Shown piece after piece: positions 1-5,187 of a stretch of 5,317 nucleotides of DNA. A program made the translations under genes and the position numbers. Under the pieces are notes generated by a model, which was not told the origin of the DNA, did not search any database, and worked only from the letters and a program-made list of their open reading frames with translations. This stretch comes from Halovivax sp. (lineage in GTDB: Archaea > Halobacteriota > Halobacteria > Halobacteriales > Natrialbaceae), in the NCBI GenBank assembly GCA_007135505.1, contig SLIS01000149.1, positions 1 through 5,317 of the forward strand. The letters run 5' to 3'. Each line of letters begins with the position of its first letter. Position 1 is the first letter of the stretch.

Positions 1-1134
1 AACGCGCTCAGGCAAGCGATGAGCGGGAAACTCCCGGGTAGCGCGTTCGACGACGAGTTCGTCGAGGAGGTCCTCGATCTCTGTATCGGCTGCAAGGGCT
101 GTGCCGTCGATTGTCCGAGCGAGGTCGATATGGCGAAGCTCAAGGCGGAACTCACCCACGAGTACAACCGACGAAACGGCGCGTCGCTGCGAGATCGGCT
201 GTTCGCGAACGTCCACTCGCTCTCCGGCTGGGGAAGTCGGCTCGCACCACTGTCTAATCTCGCCCAGCGGATACCTGGCGGCAGGTGGGTCCTCGAACGA
301 ACGATGGGCATCGACGCGAGTCGCCCGCTTCCGACCTTTCAAAGCGAGACGTTCGTCGACTGGTTCGAGCGCCGAGCCGCGGACGATTCGTTCCCTGCAC
401 CCGATTCGCCGGACTCACCCCGCCGAAAAGCGGTGGTCTTTCCGGATACGTACACGAACTACTCGAACCCGGCCGCCGGACGGGCGACGGTCGAGGTTCT
501 CGAGGCGGCCGGGATCCGCGTCGCCGTCCCGACGGACCTCGGCGATTCCGGTCGGCCCGCCTACTCCAAAGGATTCCTCGAGCAGGCACGCGGACGAGCC
601 GACGAAACCGTCCGGACGCTCGACCCCCTCGTGGCGGACGGCTGGGACGTGGTCGTCGTCGAGCCATCCGACGCAGTCATGCTCCAGTCGGACTACCGCG
701 ACCTGTACCCGGGTGAAGCGACCGATCGAGTTGCGTCCGCAACCTACGGGGTCTGCGAGTACCTGGCGACGTTCGACCTCGTCGAACCCATCTCGCCCGA
801 GCCGACGCCGTCGGAGACACTCACCTACCCCGGTCACTGTCACCAGAAGGCAGTACAGACCGACCACCACGCCCCGGCCGTGCTCGAGCGCGCCGGATTC
901 ACGGTGGACGAACTCGACTCCGGGTGCTGTGGCATGGCCGGAAGTTTCGGCTACGAGGCCGAACACGCCTCGATGAGCGATGCGATTGCGTCGATCCTCT
1001 TCGAGCAGGTAGCCGAGAGTGACGGGGACCGCGTCGTCGCCCCGGGAGCCTCGTGTCGAACCCAACTGCAGACGGACGCGGCCGAGAGGAACACGCCTCC
1101 GACGCCGATTGAGGTCCTCGCAGAGACGTTATGA
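1..1134 (+). CDS. FAD/Fe-S fusion oxidoreductase (GlcD/Dld + GlcF/GlpC type), C-terminal part, 5' end cut by window
   Basis: The reading frame is open from base 1 (NALRQAMSG...), so the Met at 19 is internal and the gene begins outside the window. Residue numbers below count from that Met. The visible part has a ferredoxin-type 4Fe-4S motif, CIGCKGCAVDCP (C22, C25, C28, C32), followed by VDMAKLKAE. A CCG/GlpC-like region then follows: TYTNY near 146, DSGRPAYSKG at 176-185, GHCHQK at 272-277, GCCGMAGSFGYE at 302-313 and C346. This order matches the C-terminal half of the ~1000-residue haloarchaeal fusions of a FAD-linked 2-hydroxyacid dehydrogenase (GlcD/D-lactate dehydrogenase type) with a GlcF/GlpC iron-sulfur module. 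These are thought to oxidise D-lactate, glycolate or a similar acid and pass electrons to the membrane quinone pool. The FAD domain and the first Fe-S motif should lie upstream. The substrate cannot be decided from this part. The first CCG half lacks its usual cysteines. The gene ends TTA TGA, with no T-tract terminator after it. Confidence 0.88.
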   Translation, partial: NALRQAMSGKLPGSAFDDEFVEEVLDLCIGCKGCAVDCPSEVDMAKLKAELTHEYNRRNGASLRDRLFANVHSLSGWGSRLAPLSNLAQRIPGGRWVLERTMGIDASRPLPTFQSETFVDWFERRAADDSFPAPDSPDSPRRKAVVFPDTYTNYSNPAAGRATVEVLEAAGIRVAVPTDLGDSGRPAYSKGFLEQARGRADETVRTLDPLVADGWDVVVVEPSDAVMLQSDYRDLYPGEATDRVASATYGVCEYLATFDLVEPISPEPTPSETLTYPGHCHQKAVQTDHHAPAVLERAGFTVDELDSGCCGMAGSFGYEAEHASMSDAIASILFEQVAESDGDRVVAPGASCRTQLQTDAAERNTPPTPIEVLAETL

Positions 1135-1139
1135 TGGGG

Positions 1140-1216
1140 CCGCTGGCAAAGATCACCCTCACGGTCCGCTAGCGAAGCTCACTCTCACGGTCCGCTGACT
1201 AAGAGTACCAGACGGT
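1140..1216. repeat. Three imperfect tandem copies of a ~26-bp unit
   Basis: Units run 1140-1165, 1166-1191 and 1192-1216 and each opens with CCGCT. Units 1 and 2 are both 26 bp, differ at only a few positions, and both end CTCACGGT. Unit 3 is more diverged and one base shorter; it keeps CCGCT at the start and ACGGT at the end. The array begins 5 bases after the stop codon of the oxidoreductase gene. Read on the minus strand, units 1 and 2 both give the phrase VR-V-I/S-FASGP in the same frame, because 26 bp plus the offset repeats the motif in two short spurious frames; I do not take this as coding. The role is unknown: it may be polymerase-slippage debris or binding sites. Confidence 0.75.
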
Positions 1217-1237
1217 ACCCATCGTAGATCGTCGGTA

Positions 1238-1252
1238 CGCCGTTTCACGGCG
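1238..1252. repeat. Small perfect hairpin CGCCGT-TTC-ACGGCG
   Basis: Six-base arms with a 3-base loop lie in the spacer between the oxidoreductase and nucleotidyltransferase genes. No T-run follows on either strand, so it is not a recognisable terminator. In GC-rich DNA a stem this short can arise by chance. Confidence 0.4.
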
Positions 1253-1365
1253 CGGGTCGTCGCTGTATGGCGTCGCTTGCGTAATCGTCGCTGCGTTCTT
1301 CCACGCCGCTGGTCGGCAGGTCCCGCGTGGCTCGCGAGCAAAACACCGTTCGAGTACCAAGGACA

Positions 1366-1376
1366 ACTGACTTACC
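1366..1376 (+). promoter_or_regulatory. Weak TATA-like element before the nucleotidyltransferase gene
   Basis: GACTTACCGAC lies 23-33 bases before the ATG at 1399, the spacing expected if the transcript starts at or near the start codon, as is common in haloarchaea. The match to the haloarchaeal TATA consensus is poor. No Shine-Dalgarno site stands at a useful distance: the GGGG at 1394-1397 is only one base from the ATG. Support is mainly positional. Confidence 0.3.
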
Positions 1377-1398
1377 GACGCCCGATGAATCGCGGGGC

Positions 1399-2364
1399 AT
1401 GAAGGCCGTCGTCCTTGCTGGCGGGTACGCGACACGGTTGTGGCCGATCACGAAACACCGGCCGAAGATGTTCTTACCCATCGGTGAAACGACCGTCATC
1501 GATCGGATCTTCGAGGAGTTAGAACGAGACGACCGCATCGAGACCGTCTACGTCAGCACCAACGAGCGATTCGCGAGCGAGTTCGAAGCTCACCTGCGCG
1601 AATCACCGTACGAGAAACCGCAACTGTCCATCGAAGAGACCGAAGCGGAAGACGAAAAATTCGGCGTCGTGGGAGCGCTCGCTCAGCTAATCGACCGCGA
1701 GGAAGTCGACGACGACCTACTCGTCGTCGCCGGCGACAACCTGCTCAGTTTCGACATCGCCGACTTCCTCGATTACTTCGAGGGACTCGGAGCGCCGACA
1801 CTCGCCGCCTACGACGTCGGATCGCGCGAACGCGCCACGGAGTACGGCCTCGTCGAGCTCGACGGTGACCGCGTCGTCGACTTTCAGGAGAAGCCGGACG
1901 AACCGAACAGCACGCTCGTCTCGATCGCCTGCTACGCGTTTCCGGCGGAGACGGTGTCACTCCTCTCGACCTATCTGGAGAGTGGAAACAATCCCGACGA
2001 GCCGGGCTGGTTCGTCCAGTGGTTACAGAATCGCGAACCGACGTACGCGTACACCTTTGAGGAGGCGTGGTTCGACATCGGCACGCCGGAGAGCTACCTC
2101 GACGCCGTCGCGTGGTACCTCGACGGCGATTCGTACGTCGCCGAAAGTGCTACACTGGAGGACACCACGATCGGCGAAAACGTGCACGTGATGGCCGACG
2201 CAGTCCTCGAGAACACGACGCTCGATCACGCCGTCGTCTTCCCGGACGTCACCCTCCGAAACGCCGAGATCCGTGGTTCCATCATCGACGAGAACACGCT
2301 GTTAGAGGACGTAAATCTGGCCGAGGCCCTCATCGGTGCCCACACGCAGATATCGAACGATTGA
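1399..2364 (+). CDS. NDP-sugar pyrophosphorylase (sugar-1-phosphate nucleotidyltransferase) with C-terminal left-handed beta-helix
   Basis: A protein of 321 residues that should join a nucleoside triphosphate to a sugar-1-phosphate, releasing pyrophosphate and giving an activated NDP-sugar for glycan or exopolysaccharide synthesis in the cytoplasm. The N terminus MKAVVLAGGYATRL continues into WPIT..RPK (residues 8-23), the classic nucleotide- and metal-binding loop of the RmlA/GalU-like family. VAGDN at 110-114 carries the catalytic metal aspartate. EYGLVELDG (148-156) and EKP (164-166) belong to the sugar pocket, and WFDIGTPESYLDA (224-236) closes the catalytic domain. Residues ~245-318 show hexapeptide-like turns (ATLEDTTIGENVHV, AVLENTTLDHAVV), i.e. 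a left-handed beta-helix of a kind often used for oligomerisation or a second acyl/nucleotidyl activity. The frame is open 24 codons further upstream, but MKAVVLAGG is the family's standard N terminus and fixes the start at 1399. Whether it uses UTP, dTTP or GTP, and which sugar, cannot be read from the sequence. A role in S-layer glycosylation is possible, but no glycosyltransferase lies nearby here. Confidence 0.9.
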   Translation: MKAVVLAGGYATRLWPITKHRPKMFLPIGETTVIDRIFEELERDDRIETVYVSTNERFASEFEAHLRESPYEKPQLSIEETEAEDEKFGVVGALAQLIDREEVDDDLLVVAGDNLLSFDIADFLDYFEGLGAPTLAAYDVGSRERATEYGLVELDGDRVVDFQEKPDEPNSTLVSIACYAFPAETVSLLSTYLESGNNPDEPGWFVQWLQNREPTYAYTFEEAWFDIGTPESYLDAVAWYLDGDSYVAESATLEDTTIGENVHVMADAVLENTTLDHAVVFPDVTLRNAEIRGSIIDENTLLEDVNLAEALIGAHTQISND

Positions 2365-2425
2365 ACGATCCAGTAGGTCCCCCTCTCGACCCGGTCAACG
2401 CCTCGAACTCGAACCCGGGTCCTGA
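2365..2425. other. Convergent 61-bp spacer without visible terminator
   Basis: The spacer separates the 3' ends of the nucleotidyltransferase (+) and dph6 (-) genes. It is GC-rich, and I see no T-run on either strand and no long stem-loop. Both transcripts probably end inside the opposing gene or at weak signals here, so overlapping 3' ends are likely. Confidence 0.5.
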
Positions 2426-3157
2426 CTACTCCTCGGCCAGCGACGCGTCAGTTAGTTCGATCGATCCGCGCGTCCCGTCCCAGGTCGTCTCGTAGGCGAT
2501 GTCGATCCGTCGATCCATGTGTGGGCCGTCGACGACGATCGTTTCGAACTCGCCACCCTCACCGAGCGGGTGGACGCCGTAGCTCTCCGCAAGCGCTTCG
2601 AGTTCGTCGAGTGCTGCCCGATCGAGCGTCCGTCCGAGCCACGATTCGTCCAGTCCGGCCGCCGCGACCTGAACGACGACGATCTCGAAACCGGCCTCGA
2701 GCATCGCCTCGCCGAGTTCGCGCGGGTTCTCGTGCCACAGTGGTGCGAAGAGGTCACACTCGAGTCGATCACAGAGCGACTCGATTCGGCTGCGCTGGAA
2801 CTCGCTCTCGACGGCACCGACGATCAGACCGTCGATTCCCCCGTCCAGGTCGCGATCGAGGGACACGAGCGCGTCCTCGAGCGGTTCGACCTCACGGTCA
2901 CCCTGTACCGAGGAATCGATCGTACGGTCCGGTTCGAAATCATCGGGGCGAACCGCGATCACGGGTCGTCCGATGCTCTCGGCGGCAAGCGTGGCCAGTT
3001 CCGTTGCTGGTACGTGGTACATGTACGAGTCTCCCTGGGGGTGTACCGTAACGAGGTGGCTCACCGACAGTCCGCGTGCTACCGCCCGATACAGTGCGAA
3101 CGAGGAGTCCTTGCCACCGGAAAAGAGCGAGATCCAATGGCCCCCGGAGTCCGTCAT
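2426..3157 (-). CDS. dph6: Diphthine--ammonia ligase (Dph6, PP-loop ATP pyrophosphatase family)
   Basis: A protein of 243 residues, a normal length for archaeal Dph6. In this family the enzyme uses ATP and ammonium to amidate diphthine to diphthamide on the modified histidine of elongation factor 2, the last step of that pathway, in the cytoplasm. Residues 8-18 (WISLFSGGKDS) are the PP-loop that holds the ATP phosphates. GAVESEFQRSR (114-124), PLWHENPRELGEAMLEAGFEIVVVQVAAAGLDESWLG (139-175) and PLGEGGEFET (197-206) are the conserved blocks that separate Dph6/DUF71 from other PP-loop enzymes. The frame extends 18 codons upstream to another possible start, but the TATA-like box at 3179-3186 lies inside that extension and fits a leaderless mRNA starting at the ATG at 3157, so I chose that ATG. 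The stop is TAG. It is co-directional with the DUF373 gene, 104 bp apart, but seems to have its own promoter. Confidence 0.9.
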   Translation of the reverse strand: MTDSGGHWISLFSGGKDSSFALYRAVARGLSVSHLVTVHPQGDSYMYHVPATELATLAAESIGRPVIAVRPDDFEPDRTIDSSVQGDREVEPLEDALVSLDRDLDGGIDGLIVGAVESEFQRSRIESLCDRLECDLFAPLWHENPRELGEAMLEAGFEIVVVQVAAAGLDESWLGRTLDRAALDELEALAESYGVHPLGEGGEFETIVVDGPHMDRRIDIAYETTWDGTRGSIELTDASLAEE

Positions 3158-3178
3158 GTATCGAGATTCGTCCGGGCG

Positions 3179-3186
3179 GATAAATG
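3179..3186 (-). promoter_or_regulatory. TATA-like box of dph6
   Basis: On the minus strand this reads CATTTATC, 22-29 bases before the ATG at 3157. Archaeal transcription usually starts about 25 bases downstream of the TATA centre, which would put the start at or within a few bases of the ATG. It is an AT-rich patch in an otherwise GC-rich spacer, and there is no Shine-Dalgarno site before the ATG, which agrees with leaderless translation. Confidence 0.6.
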
Positions 3187-3261
3187 GGTCTCGTTGTGCG
3201 AGTCGGTTCACCGATCACCGGCGTCGAGACGGGTGTCGGTATTCGGGGGACGGTGGTTCGA

Positions 3262-4419
3262 TCAGTCAGATTCGGATCGTTCGGACAGGTCGGGCTCATC
3301 AAGTGTCGGTCCACTGAGGTACGACGTCAGTCGAACGCCGACGATGCTGAGGACGATCGCAGCGGCGACGTATGCAGCCAGACGTTCCCCAGGGGACGTA
3401 CTGAAGTTCGAGAGCTGAAGGACGCCGAACGAAAAGCCCGGAATCGTCATCGGTTCGATCACCTCCTGCTGTTGCAGGAAGTACGCGGAGAACCCACGGA
3501 GGACGAGACCGACGGATACCACGACGAACGGGAGGTTGAGGTAGGATCGTCTGAGGGGTTCGTCCCGAATGAGTTCGTCTAGCAATCGGCCGGCACTGGC
3601 GACGAGTGCGGCGGTCGCGATCCACGGGACGCTGTCGAAGACGAACTGCATCACCGGAATCAGAATGCCGGAGGAGTCGCCCAGTCCGGAGATTCCGAGC
3701 GCTCCGGCGAACAGTCCGACGAGCGTCAACCCCCCGGCGACGACGTAGGTGACGACCGAGATCTGGCCGGCATAGAGGGATTCTCGGGCCTTGATCGCGA
3801 GGGCGGTCATGAGGTCGTCGACGTTGAAGCCCTTGTATAGTAAGAACAGACCGATCACGGTCGTGATCGCTGCGGCACCCTCCGCCGGTCCGACGACCGT
3901 CGAGAGCAAGGGAAAGACGAGTAGGGTCAACCCGAGCGGAACGAGGATCGTCTGACGGAGTTCCTCGTCGCCGAGGAACTGCTTCAGGAGGTAGTACGTC
4001 GATTCGATGTCTCGTGCCTGTCTGACGACGACGCGGTCGACCGAGTCGACCGGCAATCGGCTCTCGACGATCGGGACGAGCTGTTCGTCGTCGGCGCTGT
4101 CGATGACGACGACTGCGGAATCGGGCTGGTGAGCGGCGACGAGTTCGTCGAGTTGGGCGGCGACGGCCCGATCGGCGCTGACCATCGACTCGCGTTCGCC
4201 CGAAACCACCGCGACGGCAACGTCCTCGTTCTCGTCGCGCAGCTGCTGGGCTACCCGAAGCGTCTCGAGCAGTGCGTTCACGCCCGAGTCCTCGGGATCC
4301 GCGAGTCCGACGTCCGTTACGAGTGCCCGAACCGCCTCCCAGCCAACGACGGGCGTCTTGAGCCCGGTCTTTCGACCGACGTCGTCGTTGCGATCCAGAC
4401 AGACGACCAGCGTGGTCAC
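3262..4419 (-). CDS. DUF373 family integral membrane protein, function unknown
   Basis: A protein of 385 residues, recognised as DUF373, an archaeal family with no established function. Residues 1-~150 are soluble and alternate strand and helix: MTTLVVCLDRNDDVG (1-15) holds an acidic D9/D12/D13 group, VAVAVVSG (67-74) and SAVVVIDSADDEQL (101-114) look like core strands, and VDRVVVRQARDIESTYYLL (127-145) leads to the membrane. About six hydrophobic segments follow, near 157-177, 181-198, 219-242, 252-277, 294-315 and 346-366. The tail LDEPDLSERSESD is short and acidic. Six segments put both ends on the same side, most simply the cytoplasm. The layout suggests a cytosolic Rossmann-like or nucleotide-binding sensor coupled to a membrane domain, but that is inference. 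The start is GTG, not ATG; the only nearby ATG, 17 bases upstream, is out of frame, and the family N terminus begins exactly here. The stop is TGA. Confidence 0.85.
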   Translation of the reverse strand: MTTLVVCLDRNDDVGRKTGLKTPVVGWEAVRALVTDVGLADPEDSGVNALLETLRVAQQLRDENEDVAVAVVSGERESMVSADRAVAAQLDELVAAHQPDSAVVVIDSADDEQLVPIVESRLPVDSVDRVVVRQARDIESTYYLLKQFLGDEELRQTILVPLGLTLLVFPLLSTVVGPAEGAAAITTVIGLFLLYKGFNVDDLMTALAIKARESLYAGQISVVTYVVAGGLTLVGLFAGALGISGLGDSSGILIPVMQFVFDSVPWIATAALVASAGRLLDELIRDEPLRRSYLNLPFVVVSVGLVLRGFSAYFLQQQEVIEPMTIPGFSFGVLQLSNFSTSPGERLAAYVAAAIVLSIVGVRLTSYLSGPTLDEPDLSERSESD

Positions 4420-4443
4420 TGTGTCGAACCATGCTCCCCCTGC

Positions 4444-4451
4444 GATAAAAT
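4444..4451 (-). promoter_or_regulatory. TATA-like box of the DUF373 gene
   Basis: On the minus strand this reads ATTTTATC, 25-32 bases before the GTG start at 4419, preceded by a purine-rich GTAAAGG that could serve as a BRE. The spacing predicts a leaderless or nearly leaderless mRNA and supports the GTG start. A purine run (AGGGGGAG on the minus strand) lies about 15 bases before the GTG, too far for a normal Shine-Dalgarno site. Confidence 0.6.
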
Positions 4452-4489
4452 CCTTTACCTCTGGTAGTCACTGTATCGAGACAGCGGTG

Positions 4490-4517
4490 TACGTGCCAAT
4501 CGACGATTCGACACGTA
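4490..4517. repeat. Inverted repeat TACGTG-N16-CACGTA
   Basis: Perfect 6-base arms at 4490-4495 and 4512-4517 enclose a spacer that itself contains TCGA-CGAT-TCGA. It lies about 40 bp upstream of the DUF373 TATA-like box, a position where an archaeal activator could bind. Short arms make chance a real alternative. Confidence 0.35.
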
Positions 4518-4716
4518 GATAGCTCGAAACTTCCGGTCAGGCCGTTCGAGCGGAACGACCGACCGCACCGACCGGACCGGCCGCGGTCACTTCGCTATCG
4601 AACTGGCACGCGTCGGGTCGTGGGACCGGCGCCTGTCGGACACGCATTCGGTTTGAGACAGATTACTGCGCGCATCTATCACTCAACACCACATTTACGT
4701 CGCCGGTACTGTCACA

Positions 4717-4732
4717 CATTCGTGGACGAATG
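4717..4732. repeat. 16-bp palindrome CATTCGT-GG-ACGAATG
   Basis: Perfect 7-base arms with a 2-base centre. Such a short centre fits a protein-binding operator better than an RNA hairpin, which needs at least three loop bases. It lies about 80 bp upstream of the HalOD1 TATA box and about 120 bp upstream of its predicted transcription start. Confidence 0.5.
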
Positions 4733-4776
4733 GCGCCGTTCGAGCGAGTCGGACGCCCGACCCGCAGAAATTTTTT

Positions 4777-4791
4777 TGTAGGACAACTACA
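4777..4791. promoter_or_regulatory. Candidate operator TGTAG-GACAA-CTACA upstream of the HalOD1 promoter
   Basis: A perfect 15-bp dyad with 5-base arms. It is flanked almost symmetrically by two GAAATTT copies (4767-4773 and 4793-4799) and ends 19 bp before the TATA box. This places it about 50-65 bp upstream of the predicted transcription start, where archaeal activators often bind. No cognate regulator can be named from the window. Confidence 0.45.
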
Positions 4792-4810
4792 CGAAATTTG
4801 TCTGACAGGG

Positions 4811-4818
4811 TTTTATAT
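4811..4818 (+). promoter_or_regulatory. TATA box of the HalOD1 gene, overlapped upstream by a TGTCTGACA dyad
   Basis: TTTTATAT is the strongest TATA-like match in the window. The BRE position just before it contains the 9-bp dyad TGTC-T-GACA (4799-4807), so a protein bound there could block or recruit TBP/TFB. Transcription is predicted to start near 4839-4842, giving a 5' leader of about 35 bases, unlike the apparently leaderless genes nearby. Confidence 0.7.
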
Positions 4819-4841
4819 GATCGATTGACATACCACCTGAG

Positions 4842-4861
4842 TCCCCGTCGGGCGACGGGGA
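4842..4861 (+). promoter_or_regulatory. 5'-leader stem-loop before the HalOD1 gene
   Basis: TCCCCGTC (4842-4849) pairs perfectly with GACGGGGA (4854-4861) around the loop GGGC: eight base pairs, six of them G-C. It would sit at or within a few bases of the predicted mRNA 5' end and two bases before the purine-rich stretch used as Shine-Dalgarno site. The UCCCC arm could also pair with the GGGGA of that site (4864-4868), so two exclusive folds are possible. It may affect mRNA stability or translation. Confidence 0.6.
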
Positions 4862-4863
4862 GA

Positions 4864-4869
4864 GGGGAG
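4864..4869 (+). promoter_or_regulatory. Shine-Dalgarno-like site of the HalOD1 gene
   Basis: GGGGAG lies six bases before the ATG at 4876 and matches the GGAG core complementary to the 16S 3' end. It supports 4876 as the start rather than the upstream in-frame TTG at 4798, which lies before the TATA box. Confidence 0.55.
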
Positions 4870-4875
4870 TACATC

Positions 4876-5187
4876 ATGAACCTATCCGACCAGAACACGG
4901 CTGGGGAATCTCCAGCGCTAACTACCACGACGACGATCCAACACGACTGGGACGACGATAGCTCGCTGGCCGTATCGATCGTCACCGGAATCGCCAGGCT
5001 CGCAGAAACGGACCCGGAAGACGTCCCACAGTTGTACGAGCGGTTCGATCCCGACAGTCTCGAATCGCTCTTCGAACCGACGCGACGTGCCGGAGCCCGC
5101 AACGACGGACACGTCTGGATTCCGATCGACGACTACGGGGTGACGGTCTACGGTAACGGGACCGTCATCGTACGACGATTCGGGTAG
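4876..5187 (+). CDS. Stand-alone HalOD1 (halobacterial output domain 1) protein
   Basis: A protein of 103 residues. After a short polar, Thr-rich N terminus (residues 1-~25: SPALTTTTT), the rest matches HalOD1. A helix SLAVSIVTGIARLAETDPEDVPQLYERFDPDSLESLF (30-66) holds the family's typical D-P-E/D-x-x-P-L-Y-x-x-x-D-P-D-x-L-x-x-L-F pattern. A beta part follows (HVWIPIDDYGVTVYGNGTVIV, 79-99). HalOD1 occurs almost only in haloarchaea, either alone or at the C terminus of proteins with receiver, PAS or GAF domains, and is taken to be a signalling output module; its molecular action is not established. No membrane segment, cysteine cluster or DNA-binding helix-turn-helix is visible. The promoter, 5' hairpin and dyads upstream suggest the gene is regulated. 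No partner sensor or kinase lies in the window. The stop is TAG. Confidence 0.82.
   Translation: MNLSDQNTAGESPALTTTTTIQHDWDDDSSLAVSIVTGIARLAETDPEDVPQLYERFDPDSLESLFEPTRRAGARNDGHVWIPIDDYGVTVYGNGTVIVRRFG

Larger units (their letters stand above)
4420..4875. other. 456-bp divergent intergenic region
   Basis: No convincing gene lies here. The left end holds the DUF373 promoter. The middle (~4520-4650) is very GC-rich, with repeated ACCGACCG/ACCGG runs and an imperfect stem (GACCGC at 4561-4566 with GCGGTC at 4583-4588). The 12-mer GCCGTTCGAGCG occurs at 4541-4552 and again at 4735-4746. From ~4670 rightward the base composition turns AT-rich and several dyads appear, leading into the HalOD1 promoter. 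A 32-codon frame starting ATGGCGCCG at 4730 runs through the HalOD1 TATA box and resembles nothing I know. Confidence 0.6.

Noticed and set aside
1327..1398. Longer N terminus (24 extra residues) for the nucleotidyltransferase
   Set aside because: The family N terminus MKAVVLAGG begins at 1399, and the extra residues show no conservation I recognise. The likely promoter lies within this stretch.
1135..1398. Possible tRNA or other structured RNA gene in the spacer
   Set aside because: I found no cloverleaf pattern or T-loop GTTCRA box in a matching position, only the short hairpin at 1238-1252.
1159..1538. Several short Arg-rich frames on the - strand around the 1135-1398 spacer
   Set aside because: Their basic composition does not fit a haloarchaeal protein. 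The shared FASGP phrase only reflects the 26-bp DNA repeat.
3158..3211. Longer N terminus (18 extra residues) for Dph6
   Set aside because: The extension contains the TATA-like box, and the PP-loop sits at its normal distance from the ATG at 3157.
2519..3418. Long open frame on the + strand (299 residues) opposite dph6
   Set aside because: It is an antisense shadow of a clear Dph6 gene, caused by GC-rich codon use, and has no recognisable motif.
3299..4471. 390-residue open frame on the - strand overlapping the DUF373 gene
   Set aside because: It is extremely Arg-rich, unlike acidic haloarchaeal proteins, and is an out-of-frame shadow of the DUF373 gene.
4730..4828. 32-codon ORF starting ATGGCGCCG
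   Set aside because: It runs through the HalOD1 TATA box, has no SD-like site and resembles no known protein. A leader peptide is not supported.
4798..4875. Upstream TTG start for the HalOD1 protein, adding 26 residues
   Set aside because: It would start before the TATA box and the hairpin. The ATG at 4876 has an SD-like site at correct spacing, and the extra residues do not look like HalOD1.
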